Shown here piece by piece: positions 56,890 through 64,000 of a DNA stretch of 64,000 nucleotides. Numbering within the stretch: position 1 is the stretch's first letter; every line of letters starts with the position of its first letter. A program made the translations under genes and the position numbers. This DNA is from Dyadobacter sp. NIV53 (GTDB taxonomy: Bacteria; Bacteroidota; Bacteroidia; Cytophagales; Spirosomataceae). The stretch lies in assembly GCF_019711195.1 (NCBI RefSeq), contig NZ_CP081299.1, positions 3,472,001 to 3,536,000 of the forward strand, given 5' to 3'. Below the pieces are notes generated by a model. The model made no database searches, was not told where the DNA came from, and worked only from the letters and a program-made list of their open reading frames with translations.

Positions 56890-58218
56890 TCATTTTTTTC
56901 TCAACTGTACTTTCCTGAAAAAGTAGCTGTTTGCTGCTATGAATAAAATCACGCCCAATGAAATAAAAACGGTATTCCAGAGTGCTGAAAACCCAACAAA
57001 AGTTTCGCTGCCGTCCAAAGCCAGTTCATATTTAATTCCGAACCTTTCCGCAGTAGTTGTTTGGCGGTCAAATGGTAGCGCCTCGTCGTAATCGGACTTA
57101 CCGATAAACTGGTCATTTACATCTATATAACCATATTTATCTCCAACACGTACCATAGAAGTACCGTTGTTATAATAAGATGCAAACTCGTACTTCAATG
57201 GCGTTCTGATTTTTCCGGACTTATCAATATGCCCGAATTTTCCATTGATAGCCACCGCCGCACGGTCTTCCTTAGTAAAACCGCTGGCCTCATCATATAG
57301 GAAAGCGATTCTGGTTTTTCCGGTTTTATCAATACACCCCCATTTATTATTTTTCTTTACCCAAAATAAGCCGGCTGTCGGCTTCCGTGTATCCGAATAA
57401 ATAAATGGTGTGACCAGTTCTCCGGTAAAGACGTTTATAAAGGCATATTTTTCTCCATATTTTACCCGCTCCATACCTTGTCCCGAAAACTTGTATTTGG
57501 GGTCAATATCGTCCAGTGCTACCGGAATGCGTAATATCAGATTTTTGTCAACAATACCATATTTCCCTTTATACAGGAAGTGGTAAATTCCTTTGGATTC
57601 TTTTATTTCTTTTTCAATAAAAGTGCTGAAATTCCAGTTTAACAAAAATATTTCCTTTTGTTTCCACCAGATAATATCCTCTTTGGTATCGCGGTTACAA
57701 ACAAAATCTATAACAGCTTTTGATTTCAGGAAGTCATTTTTGAAATATTCTATGGGAATTCTGTAAATGGTTTTTCCTACGGAATCAATATAGGAAAGCC
57801 CGTACTGTTTTCCGGCAGAATAAATTACCCATGTTTTGCCCTTGTAGAATTTGTCAGTGGCGAGATAAACAGGTGGAATTACGACTTTCCCTTGTTGGTT
57901 GATAAAACCATGAAGTCCTTGTTTATGCTCACTTGTTTCAAAAGGTACAAATTCAGCCAATCCATCTGAAAAATCACCAATATCCCGGTATGCCGGTGTA
58001 AGTTTGCTACCGTTTTTATCAACCAGAAAACTTTGATAAGTCCGGCAGGGAACATCAATTTTTTTGACTGCATAAACGCTGCCATATTCACGATGTTCTG
58101 TGTATTGTTTGAGCCATGATTTGTCCTGAGCAAAAACTACATGGATAAATACCTGATTGAAAACTAATAAGAAGAAAAAGAAGGATGAATACCGGCTGGC
58201 AGACTGAAATATTTTCAC
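56890..58218 (-). CDS. WG-repeat protein with signal peptide and C-terminal membrane helix
   Basis: A 442-residue protein with a signal peptide (to about VVFAQ). Six or so WG-type repeats follow, each with a core like KYGIVDKNLILRIPVALDDI, KWGCIDKTGKTRIAFLYDEA or KFGHIDKSGKIRTPLKYEFA. A membrane helix (ALWNTVFISLGVILFIAANSYFF) and basic tail (RKVQLRKK) end the chain, so the repeats face the periplasm. WG repeats form beta structures that probably bind other proteins. No function is assigned. The gene is single and lies downstream of the btuB-btuG unit on the same strand, beyond a hairpin. Confidence 0.83.
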   Translation of the reverse strand: MKIFQSASRYSSFFFFLLVFNQVFIHVVFAQDKSWLKQYTEHREYGSVYAVKKIDVPCRTYQSFLVDKNGSKLTPAYRDIGDFSDGLAEFVPFETSEHKQGLHGFINQQGKVVIPPVYLATDKFYKGKTWVIYSAGKQYGLSYIDSVGKTIYRIPIEYFKNDFLKSKAVIDFVCNRDTKEDIIWWKQKEIFLLNWNFSTFIEKEIKESKGIYHFLYKGKYGIVDKNLILRIPVALDDIDPKYKFSGQGMERVKYGEKYAFINVFTGELVTPFIYSDTRKPTAGLFWVKKNNKWGCIDKTGKTRIAFLYDEASGFTKEDRAAVAINGKFGHIDKSGKIRTPLKYEFASYYNNGTSMVRVGDKYGYIDVNDQFIGKSDYDEALPFDRQTTTAERFGIKYELALDGSETFVGFSALWNTVFISLGVILFIAANSYFFRKVQLRKK

Positions 58219-58269
58219 TGTTTATTTTTGATCATTCCTGAGTAAGTTTAACAGAAACGAATATAGTCA

Positions 58270-58300
58270 GAGAAGTCAAGTTTTAAAAACCTGACTTCTC
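58270..58300 (-). terminator. Hairpin after btuG
   Basis: GAGAAGTCA (58270-58278) and TGACTTCTC (58292-58300) form a nine-base stem around an A/T-rich loop, 24 bases beyond the btuG stop. It probably ends the cobalamin operon. Confidence 0.6.
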
Positions 58301-58323
58301 CTGAACGCGTGAATTCAAATACT

Positions 58324-59415
58324 TTATCTAAAGAAAAATCCAGTCGGAGCAATTCCTACTTTAACCGAATCAACCAAAGTGCCATCCGTACGGTAACGAA
58401 CCGCGTAACCGGATTGCGCATAGGATGGAGTAACTCCAGCATAAATCAAACCCTGCAAAGGATCAACAGCCAAACCGCTGAAATTTCGCTTAATCACTGG
58501 GGTAGTTATATTGACCTGCGTATCAGTAATTCCGACTTTGTAGGTTTCTCCATGCGTTACGAAATTTGCGTCATAATAAGAAAGCACAAAGAATATCGTT
58601 TTTTTATCGAGACTGAATGCAAAATTCCCTGCCGTTTTGGTTGCATCCGTAGTAATTTTCAAAGTAGCTTCCGTAGCATATGTATCAGGATTCAAACGAA
58701 GAAGGTTGAGTCCGTCCTGAACCCAAATTTTTCCATTAGCATCGACTCCAATTGGGGAAGGACTGCTGGTAAGAGTTAATTCCTTTACAATTTCGTTTGA
58801 TGAAGTACTGATTGCAGTAAGTGAATTAACCCCACTGTAATTAACGGTTCCAACGAACAACTTTCCATTGTTGTAAACAATATTTTCAATTCCTTTTGCC
58901 ACTGAGATCTTTTTGGTCACTTTACGGGTTGCCAGGTCAATTACAGCAACATATCCCGGATTGATAAAGAAATCGGGATATTGACCGGTTGTTCCCCAAC
59001 ATGTAACGTAAGCAGTTGACGAATTCAAAAACACCACTTCTCTTGGATTTTCAATATCCGGCGCACCAATCGTTCCTTCGCTTTTAAATGTATTACTGTT
59101 TACAATTTCAACTTTATCTAATCCTGCCGCATTGTTATCAACCAGGATAATCCCTTTTTCACCTGAAACAGCATAGCCCTGAACGCCTCCTTTTAAATCT
59201 GAACCGTTTATTTTAGCAAAAACATCTGTTTCGGCAGTTGATTCTTCCCGTGGAAAAAAAGAGACACTACCATTATTCTGAGAGAAATTCCCTTCGTTAA
59301 TTACAAATACCCCGCTAACAAAATCCCCCTTTGCAACCGGATCACTTTGATTACATGACCACACTGTGAAGGCTAATGATGCTGCTAAGACTGTTCTGGT
59401 TAATTGTTTTTTCAT
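58324..59415 (-). CDS. btuG: BtuG-like cobalamin-binding surface lipoprotein
   Basis: A protein of 363 residues from the ATG at 59415 (MKKQLTRTVLAASLAFTVWSCNQ), with a lipobox (VWSC). The body is a DUF5074/YncE-type beta-propeller: GVFVINEGNFSQNNGSVSFF, then repeated blocks such as YVAVIDLATRKVTKKISV and NGKIWVQDGLNLLRLNPD. In B. thetaiotaomicron BtuG is a surface propeller that binds cobalamin very tightly and passes it to BtuB. Here the gene follows btuB in the same transcript, downstream of a cobalamin riboswitch, which strongly supports the assignment. The earlier in-frame start adds 11 residues before the signal and is less likely. Confidence 0.88.
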   Translation of the reverse strand: MKKQLTRTVLAASLAFTVWSCNQSDPVAKGDFVSGVFVINEGNFSQNNGSVSFFPREESTAETDVFAKINGSDLKGGVQGYAVSGEKGIILVDNNAAGLDKVEIVNSNTFKSEGTIGAPDIENPREVVFLNSSTAYVTCWGTTGQYPDFFINPGYVAVIDLATRKVTKKISVAKGIENIVYNNGKLFVGTVNYSGVNSLTAISTSSNEIVKELTLTSSPSPIGVDANGKIWVQDGLNLLRLNPDTYATEATLKITTDATKTAGNFAFSLDKKTIFFVLSYYDANFVTHGETYKVGITDTQVNITTPVIKRNFSGLAVDPLQGLIYAGVTPSYAQSGYAVRYRTDGTLVDSVKVGIAPTGFFFR

Positions 59416-59540
59416 GCTTGTTCTGGTTGTTAAATTGAAGCTTAGCAATTGGCGGCTAGGCCAGTAGCTCTTAGCTCGATTTCTAGATGTAAAACTGATT
59501 TATACTTATTTAAAATTTTAAAAATTCTTCCTTTTTCTGC

Positions 59541-61472
59541 CTAATTATTTCTGTTTGAATTATAACTTAACAGCAAATTAACGGCAAAACTTCTTCCCGG
59601 CATTGCATTATTTCTCACATTAAGATAAAACGTATTTGTTATGTTATTCACTTGCCCCTGAATCCGGATTTGTGCTTTATTCCAATCCAACGTTGTTTCA
59701 GCCAATAAGTTACCTAATGCGTAAGGCTCAAAAAACCGGGAATTATCAAATGTTGTGAACCGCTTTCCCACAGACTGAATTTGCGCTGTAAGCCTTGTAT
59801 TTTTGTACTGAATGAATCCATTAAAATTACCCGAATGTTGTGGTACAAAAACCAGCTGCTTTCCAATTATATCAGATGCGTAAGCATCATAAATCTTTTC
59901 CTGCGAACTTCTGGTCAGTGCGTATCCCACATTTGCACCGCCTTTCCATAATCCCATATTTCCTTTCCAGCCGGCCTGCAATTCAATTCCTCTTGCCAAA
60001 ACTTCCTGAAGATTCTCAACTTTGTAATTTTTGGCAGGATTCCAGTATGTCCAGTTTTTAATCCGGTTATGATACGCAGTTAATGACATTGAGTACGAAT
60101 GGCTATCGCTAAGTATATAGTTTTGCTCTAAACCAATTTCCTTATTCCAGCCACTTTCAGGTTTAATATTCGGATTCCCAAGATCTTTCCAATAACGTTC
60201 GTTCAGAGTTGGCACCCGATAACTTCTTGAAGAAGAACCTTTTATTTTTAAATTATATTTTTTTTGCTGTATTAATCCATATTCTGTTCCTAATGACGGC
60301 GTGAACGGAGGATTGTATCCGGTTACAAAGGCCTGCCTCAGATTAGCAGAAATAAGCAATTTTGATGTTGCCTGGAAACGAGTTAATACAAACAAATCTC
60401 CTCTGTTTTCAGTAATCAGCGGCTCTTCATATCCCGATAATTGTGCGCGGTAATGCGTCCATTCCCCTCCTGCTTTTATCTGAATAGTACTTCCGGCCTG
60501 GCCTATATTCCAGTTAAAGTCTTTTTCAACACGATTGGAAAACTTATCGGTTACAGCATGATCCAGATTCACATAATTACCTGTTCCATAATCAATTATA
60601 TCCCGAACCCATGAAGTACGGATTGTAAACTCCTTCCATTGATAGCGGATCATTGTCCTGTATGCTTCCGTCAAGGTAAGTTCCCGGCCGTCTGTTTCCC
60701 TGGGAGTCAGCGTTAACCGGTTCTTTGTAAGCCAGATATGCGCCGAAAATTCCTGGTTATTCTTTGATCTCAGAAAAAAATCCTGAACCAATCCACGCTG
60801 AAAAGTTTCTGACGGAAGCAGCGGATATCCCTGTCTTTCCTTATAAGGAAAGCGATTGACCAGCCGGCTGTAATTAATGGAAGTCTTTCCTGAAAAATCC
60901 CAGTTATTATTGAGCCGGGTTCCATATTTAAAGCCGATTTGTTCCTGATTATTCCGAAAATTATCAAGCTGACTTCCTGCAAATACATATAATCCCGAAG
61001 GTTGCGCTAAACTGTTCAGCAAAATACTCCCGCCAACTGCATCCGTTCCCACAATACTGGCTGCGGAACCATACTGAACCGAAAGCTGGTCAAATCCGGC
61101 AACAGGAATCGTAGAAAAATCCGTTTGTCCGAGCGTCGGGGAATTAATATTTAATCCGTTCCACAATACAGCAGTATGGTTTGCAGAAGTTCCGCGAAAA
61201 GAAACTGTGTTTAATTGCCCGGGACCGTAATTTTTAAATGCAATAGGCGTATTGAACGAAAGCAAATCACCCAGATTCTGAAAACGAAACTGATTCAAAG
61301 CAGCGGAATCAATTTTTTGTATTTTCAAACCACTCATAAAACGTTCAGGCACAAAACCAGTTACTGTAACAGGTGCCAAAAATATTGTATCATGCTGAGC
61401 CATCAGATTGCCCGTTATGGCAAAGCCGATCACTGTTACAAGAATCACACGAATCCGGCAGCTGTTACTCAC
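59541..61472 (-). CDS. btuB: TonB-dependent cobalamin receptor BtuB
   Basis: A 643-residue outer membrane receptor, started by GTG at 61472. A signal peptide ends near GNLMAQ. The TonB box region is FLAPVTVTGFVPER. The plug holds LGDLLSFNTPI and VSFRGTSANHTAVLWNGLNINSPTLGQTDFSTIP, and the barrel ends in FAVNLLLSYNSNRNN. Length fits BtuB (about 600-700) rather than SusC. It is controlled by the cobalamin riboswitch at 61553-61735 on the same strand, about 80 bases upstream, and is followed by btuG. With both it forms a vitamin B12 uptake unit; inner membrane BtuCD is not in the window. Confidence 0.95.
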   Translation of the reverse strand: MSNSCRIRVILVTVIGFAITGNLMAQHDTIFLAPVTVTGFVPERFMSGLKIQKIDSAALNQFRFQNLGDLLSFNTPIAFKNYGPGQLNTVSFRGTSANHTAVLWNGLNINSPTLGQTDFSTIPVAGFDQLSVQYGSAASIVGTDAVGGSILLNSLAQPSGLYVFAGSQLDNFRNNQEQIGFKYGTRLNNNWDFSGKTSINYSRLVNRFPYKERQGYPLLPSETFQRGLVQDFFLRSKNNQEFSAHIWLTKNRLTLTPRETDGRELTLTEAYRTMIRYQWKEFTIRTSWVRDIIDYGTGNYVNLDHAVTDKFSNRVEKDFNWNIGQAGSTIQIKAGGEWTHYRAQLSGYEEPLITENRGDLFVLTRFQATSKLLISANLRQAFVTGYNPPFTPSLGTEYGLIQQKKYNLKIKGSSSRSYRVPTLNERYWKDLGNPNIKPESGWNKEIGLEQNYILSDSHSYSMSLTAYHNRIKNWTYWNPAKNYKVENLQEVLARGIELQAGWKGNMGLWKGGANVGYALTRSSQEKIYDAYASDIIGKQLVFVPQHSGNFNGFIQYKNTRLTAQIQSVGKRFTTFDNSRFFEPYALGNLLAETTLDWNKAQIRIQGQVNNITNTFYLNVRNNAMPGRSFAVNLLLSYNSNRNN

Positions 61473-61552
61473 AATAAACTAATAAATGAACCATAATATC
61501 AATCGTTTCGCGGCCTTTCCTCCGAAAGCCTGGAAATTTTATTTGCATCCAT

Positions 61553-61735
61553 TCTGGCAGGTCTCCTGGCTTGTCTTATTAATCCTGCGCCTTCCCGTTT
61601 ATTCAAAAAAACAGTGGCAATGAAGTTGTGGATCAACGTATTACAGACTTACAGTTGCGGGGACAGCTCCCGGTTTGAACGGGATTCCCTATTAAGCCAA
61701 TATCCCGGTTCGAACCGGGAGCTGGCACCAAAAAC
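61553..61735 (-). ncRNA. Cobalamin riboswitch
   Basis: On the minus strand the element starts near TTTTTGGTGCC (61735), includes AATAGGGAATCCCG, reaches the core block CCCCGCAACTGTAAG (about 61640-61655), and ends with AAGCCAGGAGACCTGCCA (ending at 61554). These are the conserved parts of the class I cobalamin riboswitch (the B12 box). Side hairpins with CCGGTTCGAACCGG are also visible. It lies in the leader of btuB. High adenosylcobalamin is expected to lower btuB-btuG expression. Confidence 0.93.
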
Positions 61736-61739
61736 GATG

Positions 61740-61747
61740 CAAAGGTA
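61740..61747 (-). promoter_or_regulatory. -7 box of the btuB riboswitch transcript
   Basis: On the minus strand TACCTTTG fits TAnnTTTG and lies five bases before the first conserved riboswitch residues, which is where the transcript should begin. It lies next to the start region of the divergent EamA transporter. Confidence 0.6.
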
Positions 61748-61756
61748 AGACATTGT

Positions 61757-62734
61757 ATGTTATATTTGAATAAAATATATCCCGTGGTCACTGCTATTAC
61801 CAATCGCTTTTCTATTCCTGCCTCACAAAAAGGAGTTTTTCTCATGTTAGGTGCTGCTTTTTTCTTTGCACTGACATCCGCAATTTCAAAATGGATAGGA
61901 AAAGAATTTCATATTGTCCAGCTGGTTTTTTTCAGAAATATCGTCGGTGTAATATTTATTTTGTCTAGTATAAGAAGGCGTCCTTTTGAACAAAAAGGCG
62001 GCGGAAAACTCGGTTTGCTTATCTTTCGCGGTGTAATTGGTACACTTTCATTGTACCTGCTTTTTTACTCAATTCAAACTTTGGGGCTTGGCCGAGCTTC
62101 CACTTACCAATATACTTATCCCATTTTCCTTGCTTTATTTTCATGGCTGCTACTTGGTGAAACCCTAAATATGAAAGAATGGTCTGCTATTTTTGTCGGA
62201 TTTCTGGGAATCCTGCTCGTATTCCGCCCCGATTTATCTTTATCCTGGCGCGAAAACTTACTTGGCCTGGGAAGTTCATTACTCACAGCTGTATCCTATC
62301 TGGCGATCAGGCAATTAGGCTGGGTATATGATTCGAGGGCTATCATTTTGTCTTTTATGCTGAGCGGAATTCTGCTACCGATTATTTCAATGCTGGTTGG
62401 CACCTATTATCCGATTGAAGAATTAGATTTTCTGATTGGTACTTTCAAATGGCCGCAAACGGCTATGCAATGGTTCGCCTTTCTCGCACTTGGCCTTACT
62501 GCATTGATGGGACAAAAAATGCTGACACAATCTTTCACCTACGACAAAGCGGGCCGCGTTGCAGCAGTTGGTTATTCCAACATTTTATTTGCATCGATCC
62601 TCGGATTTTTAATGGATGAAGCAATTCCCTCACTTTCTATGCTTATTGGTATGGCTTTGATCGTAACCGGCGGCATTCTGGTTTCATTTGCAAAAAGTAA
62701 AAAAGCAGAAGATATATCGTTGGCGCAGGATTAA
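61757..62734 (+). CDS. EamA/DMT-family permease
   Basis: An inner membrane transporter of up to 325 residues with ten predicted helices in two EamA repeats (MLGAAFFFALTSAISKWIG starts the first; GLGSSLLTAVSYLAIRQLGW the second). It resembles the S-adenosylmethionine/drug-metabolite transporter superfamily; its substrate is unknown. The start is uncertain. The ATG at 61757 lies inside the divergent promoter region, and TATATTTG at 61761-61768 could be this gene's own -7 box; in that case a GTG at 61783 or the ATG at 61844, directly before helix 1, would be used. Confidence 0.85.
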   Translation: MLYLNKIYPVVTAITNRFSIPASQKGVFLMLGAAFFFALTSAISKWIGKEFHIVQLVFFRNIVGVIFILSSIRRRPFEQKGGGKLGLLIFRGVIGTLSLYLLFYSIQTLGLGRASTYQYTYPIFLALFSWLLLGETLNMKEWSAIFVGFLGILLVFRPDLSLSWRENLLGLGSSLLTAVSYLAIRQLGWVYDSRAIILSFMLSGILLPIISMLVGTYYPIEELDFLIGTFKWPQTAMQWFAFLALGLTALMGQKMLTQSFTYDKAGRVAAVGYSNILFASILGFLMDEAIPSLSMLIGMALIVTGGILVSFAKSKKAEDISLAQD

Positions 62735-62853
62735 TGGTTGCGTACTTACGGTACGCAGGTAAATTTTGATGAATTTCGATTCTACAAAAAGGTTGCTTCT
62801 ATGGAGCAGAACCGTTTACACTTAAAGGATTACAGTTCGAAATTCTCAGCTTT

Positions 62854-63228
62854 TTACTTTTGTGTGTTGAGCCGTTCATTGAAAACCAACCGGTTCATAA
62901 AAGGATCAACTACTGTGACTGAAATAGAATCCCAGGGCACCTCCTGTAACCCGGGACAGTTATATTTATACTTTTTATCATTCAGTTCTTTATGCAGCTC
63001 CCGCACTCCGTCACATTCTATAAAAACTTTTCCTCCCGGTGTACTATCTCCATGATGTTCAGAAAGATGGAGCACTATTCCATTGTTGGAAACCTGCATA
63101 TAAAGGGGCGCATTATCATCAAACCGGTGGGTCCAGTCTACTGAAAAACCAAGCCAGCCGACATAAAATTCAAGTGCTTTTGCTTCATCAAAAATCCTTA
63201 ATATCGGAATTACCTGACTGACTTTCAT
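62854..63228 (-). CDS. Glyoxalase/bleomycin-resistance (VOC) family protein
   Basis: A 124-residue protein of the vicinal oxygen chelate fold, with the beta-alpha-beta3 start VIPILRIFDEAKALEFYVGWLGFSVDW and the second half VFIECDGVRELHKEL ending ISVTVVDPFMNRLVFNE. Its layout is like the bleomycin-binding and glyoxalase-superfamily proteins, many of which have no known substrate. Putative metal or ligand positions such as HLSEHHGDS are present. It converges with the EamA gene and is a single unit. Resistance function is not claimed. Confidence 0.85.
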   Translation of the reverse strand: MKVSQVIPILRIFDEAKALEFYVGWLGFSVDWTHRFDDNAPLYMQVSNNGIVLHLSEHHGDSTPGGKVFIECDGVRELHKELNDKKYKYNCPGLQEVPWDSISVTVVDPFMNRLVFNERLNTQK

Positions 63229-63282
63229 TTACTTATATTTTAGATAAAATTATTTTCTTCTGATCTTTGTTCAACAAATGAA

Positions 63283-63855
63283 ATGAAAGATACCATGAAA
63301 AAATATATTTCTGTACTTTTTATATCCTGTTTGACTGTGATTGGTTTAACAGGTTTCAGGTCCGATTCAACCGAACGTGCGGCTGACGGTATACAATGGC
63401 TTACCGTCGAAGAAGCTTATTTGAAAACCCAGAAAGAACCCAGAAAGGTATTGATTGATGTTTATACAGACTGGTGCGGCTGGTGTAAGGTAATGGATAA
63501 GGAAACTTTCAAAAATAAAGCTGTGATTGATTACGTAAACAGGAAATTTTATGCCGTAAAACTGGATGCCGAGCAAAAAGAAGCGATTACACTGGGCGGC
63601 AAAAAGTTTGAATTTCTGGCACAGGGTGGAAAAGGAATCCACGAACTGGCATTGGCACTGACCAACAATCAGCCAAGTTTTCCTACTACGGTTTTTTTAG
63701 ACGATAAATTTCAGATGATACAGCCATTGCCAGGTTATATGAAAGCAAAGGAATTTCACGAGGTCATTACTTTTATAGGTGGAAATTACCACAAAAAAGA
63801 GGCTTTTGAGACTTATAAAGCGAAAACCTATAAAGAGTTGTTTCCGGGAAAATGA
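63283..63855 (+). CDS. Exported thioredoxin-like protein with CGWC site
   Basis: A 190-residue protein with an N-terminal signal (KKYISVLFISCLTVIGLTGF). The thioredoxin fold has the redox motif DWCGWCKVMDKETF, and the cis-Pro region is QPSFPTTVFLDDKFQ. This motif and the flanking YTDWCGWC are typical of the DUF255/thioredoxin_7-like group seen in Bacteroidota. It is probably a periplasmic thiol reductase or disulfide-handling protein. Two start codons (63283 and 63295) are possible; the second directly precedes the basic signal start. A hairpin follows at 63893-63924. Confidence 0.9.
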   Translation: MKDTMKKYISVLFISCLTVIGLTGFRSDSTERAADGIQWLTVEEAYLKTQKEPRKVLIDVYTDWCGWCKVMDKETFKNKAVIDYVNRKFYAVKLDAEQKEAITLGGKKFEFLAQGGKGIHELALALTNNQPSFPTTVFLDDKFQMIQPLPGYMKAKEFHEVITFIGGNYHKKEAFETYKAKTYKELFPGK

Positions 63856-63892
63856 TATTATAACGCAAAAGCCAGAAGGGCTTAATTAAAAA

Positions 63893-63924
63893 AAGAGCCA
63901 CAGAAATAAATCTCCGTGGCTCTT
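63893..63924. repeat. Hairpin of the CCACAG/CCGTGG repeat class
   Basis: AAGAGCCAC (63893-63901) pairs perfectly with GTGGCTCTT (63916-63924). The CCACAGA and CTCCGTGG parts match those in 19094-19203. It may terminate the thioredoxin-like gene. No gene could be supported in the last 75 bases; the minus strand there ends ...GEAV-stop in one frame, which could be the end of a gene outside the window. Confidence 0.5.
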
Positions 63925-64000
63925 CCTGTCCGTTCTTCTTATCTCTGTGTCCTAAAAATCTCCGTTCCTAAAAACTAAACTGCCTCCCCTTCCTGCATAC

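Noticed and set aside
62738..63055. A plus-strand gene over the glyoxalase-like gene
   Set aside because: The frame has no recognisable protein features, and the opposite strand encodes a complete VOC-fold protein.
1..64000. CRISPR array, tRNA, rRNA or prophage
   Set aside because: No regular direct repeats with spacers, no tRNA cloverleaf ending, no rRNA-like stretch and no phage structural genes were seen when reading both strands.

Overview
The window is typical of a Bacteroidota genome of the order Cytophagales, most like Dyadobacter or a close Spirosomaceae relative. The grounds are two SusC/SusD pairs, a hybrid two-component sensor, the -7 promoter box TAnnTTTG before several genes, an anti-sigma/beta-barrel fusion beside an ECF sigma factor, a BtuB-BtuG pair under a cobalamin riboswitch, and many lipoprotein signals. 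No tRNA, rRNA, CRISPR array, complete insertion sequence or prophage was seen. The species is inferred, not proven.

Layout. 1-1970: end of a possible efp, then accB-accC (fatty acid synthesis). 2.2-3.3 kb: a frameshifted AraC regulator. 3.4-4.6 kb: a Fic AMP-transferase behind an array of operator-like half-sites. 4.7-4.9 kb: a gene-tail remnant with its own terminator. 4.95-16.9 kb: a fructan utilisation locus, all on +: hybrid sensor, MFS permease, fructokinase, SusC, SusD, GH32. 17-25.6 kb: a frameshifted conserved protein, a GGCT-like protein, coaX, a GH2 beta-galactosidase with an odd Lys-rich tail, and a YceI/DUF5777/Rieske operon. 25.7-28.7 kb: ECF sigma plus anti-sigma/barrel, and a HepT-MntA type toxin-antitoxin pair. 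28.7-37 kb: a second polysaccharide locus (SusC, SusD, GH30) headed by an unusual 7TMR-DISM sensor fused to a transposase-derived zinc ribbon. 37.2-45.5 kb: ABC exporter, MutS-like ATPase, RseP, DUF6702 and Lon. 45.9-54.9 kb: UxaB, a phosphodiesterase, a DUF3784 protein, a PIF1-type helicase, a broken fbp and a DEAD-box helicase. 55-64 kb: a TPR protein, a thioredoxin-like protein, a WG-repeat protein, BtuG-BtuB with riboswitch, an EamA transporter, a glyoxalase-like protein and a thioredoxin.

How the genes work together. In the fructan locus the GH32 lipoprotein cuts fructan, SusC/D import oligosaccharides, the permease moves fructose inward, fructokinase phosphorylates it, and the hybrid sensor is the likely fructose-responsive activator. 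In the GH30 locus the target is probably beta-1,6-glucan, and the adjacent 7TMR/zinc-ribbon protein is a plausible but unproven regulator of an unusual type. That fusion is the best candidate here for an undescribed system.

Caution on sequence quality. Seven genes are interrupted. Four of the breaks lie exactly in A/T runs of seven where eight would restore the frame. Sequencing or assembly error is therefore a serious possibility and is flagged in each entry.
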